NCBI GenBank assembly: GCA_036365455.1
Contig: JAWQUS010000007.1
Span: 22,894,001-22,958,000, forward strand
Direction: 5' to 3'
DNA from: Macrosoma leucophasiata
Lineage: Eukaryota > Arthropoda > Insecta > Lepidoptera > Hedylidae
Length of the DNA: 64,000 nt
Part shown: piece after piece, positions 36,601 to 50,233 of the stretch
How positions within the stretch are numbered: position 1 is the stretch's first letter
Layout of the letters: each line of letters starts with the position of its first letter
The notes under the pieces: generated by a model
What the model was told of the DNA's origin: nothing
The model's database searches: none
Seen by the model: only the letters and a program-made list of their open reading frames with translations
Translations under genes and position numbers: made by a program

Positions 36601-39600
36601 CCTCCCGAACAATCCGGTTTCCGTAAAGGCTTTAGCACCATAGACTACATTCACACACTGCGGCAGGTTATACTGATGACCGAAGAGTATAACCAGCCTC
36701 TTTGTCTAGCGTTCATGGATTATGAGAAAGCCTTCGATTCGGTCGAGATTTGGCCTGTGCTAGTCACTCCAGAGGTGCCAAGTTGATTATCCATACAACG
36801 AAGTGCTGAAGAGCTTGTATGAAAACGCCACTATGTCGGTCCGGCTTCAGGATCAGAACTCGAAACCTATCCAACTGCAGTGAGGTGTGAGAAAGGGAGA
36901 TGTTATATCTCCGAAACTGTTCACCGCTGTATTGGAAGATGTCTTCAAGCTTCTGAACTGTAAAGGACTGCGCATCAGTATTAACCGCAAATACATCTCC
37001 CACCTCCGATTTGCAAATGATACCGTAGTCATGGCTGAGACCCTGGAAGACCTTGGCACAATGCTCTTCAGTAGGGTCTCGCAATGAGTGGACCTTTAAA
37101 TGAACATGGACAAGACGGAGATCATGTCAAATTGTACCCACTCCTGTTATGTTACTGCAGTGTCTCAAGAAAAAGGTCTTTGATCAGTGTGTGTTGCTAG
37201 ATGACATATGGGACAGAAACGTGGTCGCTCACTATGAACCTCATAAGAAAGCTCAAGGTCACTCAGAGAGCATTGGAGAGAGCTATTCTTGGAGTTTCGT
37301 TGCGAGATCGAATCAGAAATGAGTAGATCCGCATGAGAACCAAAGTTGCCAACATAGCTCACCTAATAGCGATATGGGACAGAACAGTTTTTGAATCGCG
37401 ACCGCGTACCGGAAAACGAGGCGTGGGCAGGCACCCCACAAGACGGACCAACGACCTGGTCGCAGGCAATCGCTGGATGAGGACGGCCTAGGACCGTTCG
37501 TTGTAGCAATCTTTGGGGGAGACCTTTGTTCAGCAGTGGACGTCTTCACTCGGACCGCGCGGCGCGAGTTTTGACAGCAGGCGGCGGCGGTGGCGCGCCA
37601 CCTCTTCATGGCGCCGGCTAGCCGGCGCGGCTCGCATGTCTAACCCATATTCACAAATAAATAAATTGAATTGAATAACCATTTCTAGGGTTCTAGAGCA
37701 AACATGCGTAAATCAAGTGAAAAAGTTGGACCCGAAGGTAGCCGCAGAGCTGGTGAACGCAATGCTCCGCGCTATGACCGAAAACACCAGCTACGAGCCG
37801 ACCGTGCAGATGGGCGCTTCTGCGGTCTTGGTTGCCATTGGCCACGAACACTTAGATTTGGTAAGTATGCATGACTCTTTAGAGGGTTATACAGCAGGCC
37901 AAGTTAATAAGGTAGGCCTGAAAATAAACGCAGAGCTGGCGTACGCGATGCCGCGCACGATAACAGATTGTACGTTTCCAGCGTCACCAGCGTGTTGATT
38001 GTATCTAATGTATTGTGGCTTTCCTGTTTGCTATTGTTTGATCACTTGAATTTGGTTAGTTTTTTTTATTTTGTGGAAGTGGTAAACAAGCATGCAGTTC
38101 ACATTGATGTAAAGTGATGACTGCAGCCTATAGACACCTACACAAAGACCAAGCTCAAAATGCAGATGAGTTACCACTCCTGAGGCCTAAGGTGTTATGC
38201 CTCTGTACCGGAAATTACAGATCTGGCAAGTTTTCTCCATATAGGGTTCTCGAGCAGTCGAACAATAAGTAAAATAGCCAGCCTCGACATAAGGGCCGTG
38301 AACGCGATGACAGAGAATGCCAGCTACGAATGTACTGTGCAGTTTAGCCATTTGCGGTCCTGGTTGCCATTGGCTACGAACACTTGCTTTCAACCATCAC
38401 CTACTATTGTACCTATCTATTGGACACATATTAAATCGGTAATCGGATATCAAAGATAGTTTACATATGGCTGCAATGTTGTGGATGAAATCATCATGTT
38501 TGTAGATAAAATGAATCATCTATATAAACAAAACTCTGTTTCGCATTGTATATTAGGTTGGGGAAAAAGTTTCTTCGCATTTTTTAAGATAATTCATAAC
38601 ATTTTTTAATATAGTTTATTTAAATTTAACTAAAGTATGTATGTACCATTTTGTTCGATAACCTTTTGCCATGTTGTAGGTAGGGACATGATCCCATTGC
38701 TATAAAAATTTTGGGACTTCTCATCAAAATACCGCGACAAGTGGATTTGGCAGTCCTCTCGTGATGTTAACCTAACATTGCATAAAGAATTCTGAAGAGA
38801 CCGAAACAGGTGGAAATCTGGAGGTGCAAGGTCAGGACTATACGGCGGATGCATTAACACCTCCCAGCCAAACTCTCTTAATTTTTGCTGAGTGGCTATA
38901 GATGTGTGAGGTCTAGCGTTATCATGATGAAACACCACACCCCTTCTGTTGATCAATTCCGGCCTCTTTCTCTCAACTTCTTGCTTTAATCTCATCAGTT
39001 GTTCGCAGTAGAGTTCAGAATCGATAGTCCTGCCTGGTGGTAATAGCTCAAAATGAATAATGCCCTTCCAATCCCACCACACACACAACATCACCTTATT
39101 GCGAGTTAACCCGGGTTTCGCCACAGTCTGTGAAGCCTGACCGGCCTTTGACCACGACCTTTTTCGCACGTTCTTGTCGTACGTGATCCACTTTTCATCG
39201 CCAGTTATCAGCTTCTTCAAAAATGATTCGGTTTCATTACGTCGTTATAAAGAATCACAAATGAGTACACGGTTCATTAGGTTTCTTTCAGTGAGCTCGT
39301 GAGGTACCCAAATATCGAGCTTTTTTTTGTACCCAGCTTTTTTCAAATGCGCCAAAACTGTTTTGTGTTTAATTTTCAGTTCTTCAGCTACGTCGTAACT
39401 ACTGATATGTCGATCTTGCTCCACTTTTTCAAAAATGGCATCCATTTTATCCGTAATAGGGAGACCAGAGCGAGGTGCATCTTTGACATCAAAATTTCCG
39501 GATTGAAAACGCTTAAACCAAATTTGTGCTACTCTCACAGACACTGCACTAGGTCTATAAACATCGCAAATTTTTTTCGCGGCTTGCGTTGCATTTTTAC

Positions 39601-42600
39601 CTTTTTTGTAGTAAAATTTTAAAATGTATAGAATTTCTTCATTAGATTCACTCATCTTGACAGTTCGAAAAACAAATGAAAATCACACATTTGCCTAATT
39701 TGAATTTGGAATTATGTTCTTAAAAATTTTAACTTTCAATGATACCAAAACCAGCCAGATACAAATACTACAGCCAAAGAGATTTTATTACAAGTTCATA
39801 CATACTATATGTAATGCGAAAAGACGTTTTCCCCAACCTATTACATTTCTATGAATAGAGTCAATAAACTGTCGTTTAATTATAGTTCTTTCGTTTGATG
39901 CGGTAAAGTACTATGTAAAAATTTTCATCGCCGCGCGATAAAATGTATGAAACAGCTGTTAATTTTCGAGGGTGGCCCCATAGTAAAAATTGTTAATAAT
40001 TATGGTGTCCCGACCCGACTGCACTACAACACTACAATCAATACTAATTGCAGTGCTATTTTTTCCTTTATCATTAAACAGGTGTATTATCCCCCGTCAT
40101 TGGTGTGACAAACGCGGTTGAAATTATAATGATTTCACCATGCATTGTTTTGTTATATGACAAAAGGATAGCGTTTTCGATTTATGATATTTCCAACAAC
40201 TCGTTATATTTCAACCAATTTATACTAATCCTAAATCCCCCTTATTCATAAACGTATTTTAGCTGAAGTGTTGCTAATCTCTCCTTTGTCTTTTTCTATT
40301 CTGCACATTTGACAATGCAACTGACAAAGACAAAGCATTCTAATAGCTAAAACGTAGGTATCTAATGTACATTTATGAATAAGGGGGTTAAATCATCAAC
40401 GTTATAAATTCCTATATCTATTGATTTTTGAGTTAAGAATAGGACTACGTTTTATAAATGTAGTGATGATAATATTCCCCTCATCTCGTAGGTACTTCGG
40501 GCGCTAATCAACCAGCTGTCCCCGGCGTCGGTTCCGCACTACACGATAGCGCACACGTTGGGCACGCTGGCCGCGGTCAACACGCACGACCTGGTGCCGC
40601 ACGTCAAGGAGATCCTTGGCAAAATGCTGCCCCTGCTTACACTGGTCAAACAGGACGGCGTCAAGCAGGCATTCGCTTATGGTGAGTTTTAGTCTTGTAA
40701 GAGTTGAGCTTTTGTAAGTTTGTTATAAAATATCGTAATACCAGCTTTGGGCCGTGACTTGCGATTTGTACGCATAATGGCCGTTCCCTTTCGTTATTTT
40801 TGGGCATCCAATTTAGTGCTGTCCAACGAACCCATACTGCCAGCTCTCTACGACTAGGAGATGCGGCTGTGTGTTGTCTTGTCAGTCAGTGACGCAATCA
40901 CTGGGCCAAGAAAGATGTTTATTATATTGATAATTTGGTTGTGATTAAAAATTAAACCTGTCGATCATCTCACATCCTATCCTCATTAACATGAAAAAAA
41001 TCGTTACTTAAAAATACGTAACTTCACGCCTGTAATCCCTGAAGTGGTAGGCAGAGCACTATTCGCCGGTTACGTTTTGGATGAAAAAAGTCGTATCATA
41101 ATATTATTATATGATACGATAAATAGATATTATAGTGGCAACTTTCATCAACTGCCAACTTTCATCGTTTGCCTTTAGCATTACCTGATTGTTATCTAAA
41201 AGCGAAATTTTATTTGCAGCGTTTGGCCACTTCGCCGTCGCCGTCGCCGAACAGATAGGCGACAATATGGAAAACGACAACATAACATCAATAAAAGAAA
41301 ATTTTGTCACGGAGTTCTCGATTATATTTGACGTGTTGTACAACCAGTGGCTTCCATCATACGAGCCCAAAGTATCAGAATCGGTGCTTGAGGCTCTGGG
41401 ACCGATAACTAGATTGATCTCGGAACGGCAATTCAATGAAACAGTTAACAAATTTGTTCTATCACTTCTCTCACTATACAGAAAACCCATGATAAATTTC
41501 TACTGCATCAGCCAGTGTATATCTTATCTACTCTCCCCTTCGTCGTTGAATCCAAAGTTGAGTCTGAACGATAGCGTTATAAATTCAATAAACCATGTCC
41601 TGTTTAACTTGGTTCTCTTGGAGCCGGATTATGACCAACCGCATACAGTTAAAAACCATTTTGAGGTGCTAAGGTGTTTCGACCACATGGCTGGCCAATT
41701 TCCCGACCATACCATTGAAAGTCTTTTGCATCAGTGTAAGAATAACCAAGAAAAAGATAGAATGAAAGCGGTCATAATACTAACGCACCTAACGACATCT
41801 TCGCAAGTGTTTATAGATAACTTTTCTAACAAATTCATAGGTATACTTAAAGTCATGACGGTTATGGAGCAAGGTATTAAAATGAAGAAGTTATTGGTCA
41901 AAGCTATTGTCGGTTTGGTATATAGGAATTGCATGACGCCGGAAGACTTTGCAATGGTTGAGTTTATAATAAAGCATTGTGGTTATGAAGGTCCTGCCAC
42001 AGCATCAAAGGAAGAAATAAAGGATCTGCACGATACATGTAAAAGTTCTCTGATACTGATGTGTAATACTGTCACTAGTGTCCGAAACCAGTTGCGCAAC
42101 TTACTACTCGCTGCTCTAACAATTGAGGAATTCACTGCGTCAATGTCTACGGTTAGTCATTGTTTGACTTCTTTATTGCAAAACAATTCGGATGTAATCG
42201 CCGACGAACAGTCAGAAAAAGTCCAATCAACTTGTTATCCTGATTTAGTTTTTGTTCGATGCATAACCCACATAGTCGATCCCGAGCAAAGTGAGCGAAA
42301 CAAGAACTTGTTAATATTCTTGGAGGAATATTCTGGTGATGTCCATAGGAATTTGAAAAATTCTTGGACAGTAGAAGTGCAGCGCATGTTAAAATTTGTT
42401 GATAAAAAAGAACCAAAGGAGCAATGGCATGGAATGTTACTTGACCTTTTGATGTCTGCTGTAGAACAAGTCAATAGTAATAAATGGGTCGAAACTATTG
42501 CCACTTTGATTTCCCAACAGATACTCTCGAAGAAGCAGTCACCGATGATAAAAGGTGTCTCATTACAATATTTATCTGTTCTTTCCTGCCACATGTCCAA

Positions 42601-45600
42601 TGCAGCAGTTGTTGAGACAGTTCTGAAGATAATTCTTCTTGCTTTGAAAGCTATACCGATGGAGAGTGTAGAATATGTAAGTAAGGCAATCGGTATATCA
42701 TCCAGGCAACATGGTGAATTTGTTCTTAACGAGCTTGATGCAACTTACAAGGAAAATGAAGCGAAACGCGGCAGTAAACTACTTAATTTCTTATCGAATC
42801 GACATTCCAAAAATGAAGCTGAATTAGGAATCGTTAAATATGCACTTATAACTTGTTATGGAAAAGTGGCATGCGAATGTCTCGATGTTCACGTGCTGGC
42901 TAGATTGGGTGATAACGTCACCAATATTCTGTTTGAAATACTGAAGTCCAGTCCGACTTTTGATTTATGCAAAGCGAGTGTAACTACTCTGTACGAGATT
43001 AGTAAGGCATTACATCCAGCGTCTCACCACAATGTCACATTACGAAACCGTTGGCAACTTTTAAACGCAGTTTTGGAACAGATATACAATTCAAATTTAG
43101 ATAAACGTAACGTTGAGTTGTATCCAATTATAGTGAAGGCGTCTAAGGCATTAACTAAATTGCAAAAAGGAATCTTGCCTGAGGAACGAAACACTATACT
43201 TCGAGTGCTCTTTAATAGCATCTTCGGTGAACTGTCTTCTTTTAAAAGAAAGTACGAAATAGAAGGGAACGGGGACAAGAATGATCTGCTAGCAAAGACC
43301 TTGAACGATTCTCTCACTCTGCTGCATCAGTTGATCAGAGAACTGATTATCCAATCAACTTGCCTGAGCACTATTGATGATCTAATCAGCCTGTTAATTG
43401 AATGGATTCGTCACGAGAACGACGAGATTCGTACAGCATCAATTTTGATTCTCCAAGTTGTATTCGATTCTTTCATCAAAAATGTTCGTCTCAATTACGA
43501 GACGCCGAGTAAATTTGGACAAATGGGTTATTTGCTGGGTCTTATTGTACCTGGGGTCGCCGACACGAACTTTTCTGTTCGATTGACAACAGTAGACTGT
43601 ATTAAATTGATCATACAAATCCAGGATTTGTATGAGGGTCACACAATCGAACCCAATGATGAATGCATGGCTAGTCTAGCACAGCTGCAGAATAACATTT
43701 TGACGAATGATTTGAATATGATAAACGATTACTGTATGACGTTGTGTGATACTATATCACCGAAAATACCACACCATCACACAATGCAGTTTGTTGAGAG
43801 TATTTTAGAAGGTTATGATGGTCAGGAGTTTAGGTGTATTGGGATAAGTGCTATTTTGGACGCTTTCTTTGCTAGAAAAGGACAGGATCTGTTCCAGAAT
43901 ATAGAGAGGATAGTGGAGGTGGTATTGATGACGATGGATGTGGTGGAAGAGGACGCTCGGGCCCGTTTGATGAGGCCATTGTTGTCTTTGACGCGACATC
44001 ACACTAACGCAGTTACTGCTGTGTTGTTGGCACAGAGGATACCGTTGAAGTCGTGAGTATGCTTCAATGTATTTATTATATTATTTTCAACAATTTACTC
44101 AAATATAGTTGCTAGTCTTAAAAATACCTTTCAAGCTTCTATACTACATAATTAACACTACATAGCGTAGTTTGTTTTTTTTTGGATTCCGTACCTTACT
44201 AAGAAACCTTACAGTTAAGCCATCACCGCCGAAGTAATTCGCATATATTATTAGCTATTCGTAAAATGTGGTGCAATATGAGCATGTAATTTTTTTTTTG
44301 GGTAACTGTAGTTTTTTCACGCGCATCCGATGGGATGCTGAGTTTACCACTAACAGACAGACAGACAGACGCAGCGGGCACTTTGTATTACAATAAGTAT
44401 AGATGTGAAACACGATACAACTTTCACGATTTAAATGGCACGAGAGGTTTGTCAGAACCGGGATATCTGGCGCTCTACACTCTCTGCCTACCCCGTTAGG
44501 GACCTGGCGTGAAGATACATACGATTTAAATATAACAATTAATTATTATGTATAGTTGCGTGGTGACCTGCTGGCGACATTTGGCTCGGGACGAGGCCTT
44601 ATCGGCATCCATCTTGGAAAATTTCCTACGACTGATGACGTCTATTGAGCTCTATGAGGACCCGTACCACATTACTGAGAACCATATAGCCGCGCTTCAA
44701 CCTTTGACTGTAAGTATCTTTAAGAGTATAATAGCGTCGGGACGTGACGACCCACCACCTACTTGTGGTTGAGAATTCTTCCGTTAGTCAGTAACAATGA
44801 CTGCCAAACCATTCCAATAGGTAGCAAATACAATAACGAGTTGTGGGCAGGAGCGTATTGCGATGACGCTACCGCCACTTTGATCGCCAATCCGGAATCT
44901 CCCGAAAGAAGGTTCTTGTCCAGCTGTGGACGTTTGTCGGCTGAAATGATGACGATATTTGAGAGAAAATGTACTATGTGTATTTAAATATATAAATATT
45001 ATGTATTCAAATTAAAACACTTCAGATGTCAAGTGAAACTTAAGAATACAACCCAAAATTTCCAAAAATGTTGTTTTTGTGTAAATTCACTTACTTATTT
45101 GACCAGTTATTCAAAATAATGACCATGAAATTGTTCAAAATGCTAAACATAAAATTAATCTCTTATCATCTGTACAATTCCTTTTATTGGCTGTATCCCA
45201 TCTGGCCCGGTGACTTGGCCCGGCACCGGGCCACATGGGAAAAAAAAGTTTTAACTGGCCCGGTGATATGCTTACCGGGCCAGATGACACAAATCAAGTG
45301 CCATCGTCCCCGGTAAGGGGAGAAAAGAGGATACGCCTCGTAATTTGTGAAATACTACATGCATCAAAGAAAGGGATTGAACTTTTAAATCAAACTGCTT
45401 AGTAGGTATATAATAATCAATTTTTGTTGTGAATGTCGCAATATCAACTTTTGTCATTTATCTCAATCTGAAATAGACTACTTAATCTTATATATCTTTT
45501 TTAATTTGAACATAGTATGTTTATAACACATAATAATCAAATGATGCGAAAATGCCACGATGCCAAAATGCTATGAACCTAACAGAAATACTAATATATC

Positions 45601-48600
45601 CTTACTTCCCTACATCATACATGTGAAAGTAACTCTGTCTGTCTGTCTGTCTGTCTGTCTGTTACTTTTTCACGTCCAAAGGAGTGAACCGATTTTAATG
45701 AAATTTGGTACAGAGATAGAGTTGACCTTGAGAAAGAACATAGGCTACTTTTTGTCTCCCTATATTCCCTTCACCCCCCTAACATGGGGAGTGAAAATTC
45801 GTATAGAGCATTCCACAATTTTCAAGATAGAAAGTTAAAACTCGGTATGTTATTTATTTATTTTTTATTTTTGTTCAAGCTGGAAAGCCAATAATAGGTA
45901 TGCGAACTCTTTACCCTAACATAAAGCAGTTTGTAGGGAGCATTACACAATTTTCAAGGTAGAAAGTTGAAACTTGGTATGTGGACTCTTTGAACCTAAC
46001 AAATAATTTCGTTTATATTTTTATATTTTTTTGGACATCTACCCCCATCCCCTTAACAGAAGGGGTAAAATTTTGTATTGGACTTAGGACAAAAAATGGT
46101 ATGCAGACTCTTTGTTACTAAAGAAAACAACGTTAAGGTTCTTAAAATATAGATAGGAAGGTACATATACATTAAATACATTTTCTTAAATCTGTCCCCA
46201 AACTCCTAAAAATGGGTAATGGAAATTGGTATGGGTAATGGCACTTACCGCAATTTTCACGGTGGAATATTAGTGAAAAGGCTCTTTGTTACAAAAAAAA
46301 AAAACAGTACCTATAAGTAAAACAAATATGTAATACTCTTGAAAAAACATAAGAAGCAGTGTTACCCATGGCCTTTGATGAATGGGCCACAAGTTTTTTA
46401 AAACGCACTAACGATGTCTTCTTGATCTGCAATTAAGTCGGCGGGCAGCGGCCACGCTACCTATGCTCTGAATTAGACGGTTGATTCTACATTGATAATT
46501 TATTTGCTTTTGATTTTGTAATTGTATACGAAAATGTTCTATGAAATTATTGTACCTAAAGGTCTTTAGGTACAATAATTTCAATAATTTCCAGTAATTT
46601 CCAATATTGAACAATAATTTCCTTTCATGATATACGTAAAAGAAAGGATTTTTAGAGACAAATATAATAGATATGAAAATAGGTATATAGGTTTTGGATT
46701 ACAATAAAAAATTATCAGTGTAGACGAAATGGACAAAATCTCTACTAAAGGGGAAAAATGAAGTGGAAAAAATGGAAAGTTTCTAATTCCTGGAATTGTA
46801 AAAATGATCTGTTCAAGTGAAATGGACAAATTTTCCCCCTAAAGTAACAATTTTTTTAAAATTATTTATAAAATGACAACCATGCGGGCGAAGCCGCGGG
46901 CAACAGCTAGTTCTTTTATAAAAAAACATATTGAAGACTGTATGTTATAATAAGTATTTATTAATAATTTTGTTTAGTTCATAGAATTTTGGCTTCGTTG
47001 ATTATTATTATTATAAACATATTTTTATTAGGTACCTACTCGTATGTTCAAATTCAGAAAGATATATAAGAAGTCTATTTCAGATTAAGATCTATGACAC
47101 AAGTTGATATTGCATCATTCACAAAAAAATTGAGTATTATATACCTACTAAGCAGTTTGATTTAAAGGTTCAATCCCTTTCTTTGATGCATGTAGTGAGT
47201 ATTTCACTAATAACGAGGCGTATCCTCTTTTCTCCCCTTACCGGGGACGATGGCACTTGATTTGTGTCATCTGGCCTGGTAAGCATATCACCGTGCCAGT
47301 TAAAACTTTTTTTCCCAAGGTGGCGGGCCAGGTCACCGGGCCAGATGGGATACAGCCATTTTATTGTGAATAATACATTTTCCGATTTTCTCGCGTAGAT
47401 TATAATAACGTTCATGGAACTTCTCACCCACACACACTATTAGACAACTTCAGACTATTGAAACTTTCAAACGTCAAATTAAGGCTCACTATTTGTCTTT
47501 AAAAAAAAAAAAATATAAGTATGCGTGCGAAGCATAGAGCAACACGGGCCACCGACCGCGGCGGACTAGAGGAGAGTAGCCATAGCGTTTATTACCGATG
47601 CAAAACAGTCTGTCATTTTATGGTGGGGGAAATGCGTACGACACACACGCACACTACAAAAATCGTCTGTTACTTCGAAACTCACACCTTGATTTTAAGA
47701 AAATACAGAAACAATTTCACGCACACATTTAAACATCTAGGCGACAGGAATAGGCCCATTTGGGCTTGTACTTTGACAGAGAGGATAGCCTGCATATGGC
47801 TACTCCCCTCCGGTGTTGCTTTATGGTGCGAAGTGTACATACTGTTCGTACAAATTGAGAACAACTTATTTTTTAAATAAATAATATTTAGTACACAAAC
47901 TTGTAATTTTAGTTCATTTATTTATCATTGTAACTCAATTTTCCAATTGAGGTATTTATGGGTTATTCCCATTACACGATAAATATATATATATAATGTC
48001 AAAGTATGACAGACAAGCAGACGGGCCACCTGATCGAAAGTAGTCACCGTCGCCTATGAACTTTTGCAACACGGAGGGAGGGGAGTCGCCAACGCGCTGC
48101 CAGCCCTGAAGGACTCCTTTGACGCCATTTTTGAAGAACCTCATATTGTAACACCCTCGGTGCTACAATATGGTACATGCTATAATTATGTTGTTAAAAA
48201 AACCACAACACAAACATTTTTCAATTTCAGCTAATTAGCGCACTTGGAGAAATGCTGCAAGAGGACACAATGAGACCGAACTGCATAGCCAAATTCAGTG
48301 ATCTCTTCGCGGTTTTATACACGACTCTAGCATGTTATATGGACACCGAACCGCCGGCTTATGCTGTGCCTACTAATAAGGGCCAGGAGAGGTTCGGCTT
48401 CATACCCAACAGAGAAGCAATTAAATTGTCTCCCGCCAAGATCACAGTACACACTTTTAATTCATTCCTGGAACAAGCTGATTGTCATAAGGTAAGAATA
48501 GTTAATTTAATGAAATTTTGAAACACGTATTAGCGGTCTTACACTGGATCTTACCCACGTAATAAATTAGAACTTTTCGTAATTCTCAGTTAAATTTCCA

Positions 48601-49569
48601 AATAAATTTGATGATGTCATTGGTCTTCAGTGAAGTAGTTCTCAAAACCAATAAACAACTCTAGTTCGTATTAAACTCGCCTTATAAAGTTAGACGTAGG
48701 TGAAATTCACCCTAAAGGTACGATTCTGAACTCCGCAGCAGTGCTGCCGCTCTGCAGTGCTACCGCTGCACTACTGGTTTACCTAGATTCTCTTTATGTT
48801 TTTAGGATATTACATTCCGAGCCACGCGACAATGTCGCGGCATCAACGCAATAAAAAATCGAGAAATATGGTGCTGTGGCAGCACTGTTGCGTGCAGCGG
48901 ATTAAACTGTAGTCCAATAGTAAAATTTTAAAAGCCTTTAATTTAAAAAAAAGAAGGATGTCTACTTTAAAACTGGCATTTGATATGTCAAATGATACAT
49001 TGGACGTCGATCAAATTCGCCCGATAGTCTCTGGAGTACAAGCCCTACTAGTCCTACTACTCTCAAGTTCAAATTCCATCCAAAGTAAAATTTTTCTTTC
49101 ATACTTTTATACCTATGATATATTTCAGGTAAAAGAAGCGTGTTCCCTCTGCCTAACTATCGAGCACGGAGACGGCTCCACGACGCTCCTAGAGCTGGCT
49201 CCGATACTAAGTGCGGCCCTCACTAGGGAATGTCCGCAGCACCTCGCCAAGCTAGTGCCCAGGGTCGCCCAGTACGCCCGCTCCACTTTACCGCCGCAGA
49301 GGTGTGCGGCCCTGGCTTTGTTGGCGGACTTTCTTAATTACAGGTAATACTAGTGTGTAGTTAATAAATAGGTTCCGGGTCAACGATGCATATTTCCAAG
49401 GTCAAAGAAGACACGAAAATATTGAGAAACGTGTTCTATAATGTATTTAGGAAAAGAACGTTAACTGTGTCAATTGTCAAAGATATTTCCTTGTCAAAGA
49501 AAAATGTTCCAGAACAAAAAGGTAACAGGAGCGTCTCGCAAAGAAGTCTCAAGGTCAACGAAGCATGCT

Positions 49570-49622
<53 letters not shown>

Positions 49623-50187
49623 TAAAATATCTACTATCGATGGTTGAATTGAGAATAAAATCCTAGGACTCTCCTAGAACTTCGTATAATAGGACTCTCC
49701 TAGAACATCGTATAATAACAGGTAAGAGAAGCAGTGTTCCAAGATAAAAGAAGCGTGACTCAAGTTATAAGAAGCATCAGGTCCAAGAAGTGTATAAGTA
49801 GGTTAACGACGCGAGTTTCTATGACTTCTATCCTTGATCACCAATAAAGACTGTTCCATGATGCTTCTAACTGGCGCTGATACCTCAGTGCGGCCCTCAC
49901 AAAATCCGCAACACCTCGCGAAGTTAGTACCGAGGGTCGTACAATACGCCCGCTCCAGTTTACCGCTGTAGAAGTGTTTTGCTCTATTCAGCTATCTAAC
50001 TATACTAACATTTTATTATGTAAATTCAGCTTAAAGGTTAAAGGAGTGTGTTATCTAGATCAAAGATACATGTTCCTAGGTCGAATAACTTGTTTGGAGA
50101 TTAAAATTAAATAACAATGTTCCCAAGTCAAAATAACGCATTTCCTTTTCTTGAATGCGACCAACCTGTTCAATATCTACTTTAAGT

Positions 50188-50233
<46 letters not shown>

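Noticed and set aside
48958..49128. Open frame upstream of MROH1 exon 8 as extra coding sequence
   Set aside because: No acceptor gives a compatible phase with exon 7, whereas exon 7 joins exon 8 at 49129 in phase 0 with a good acceptor.
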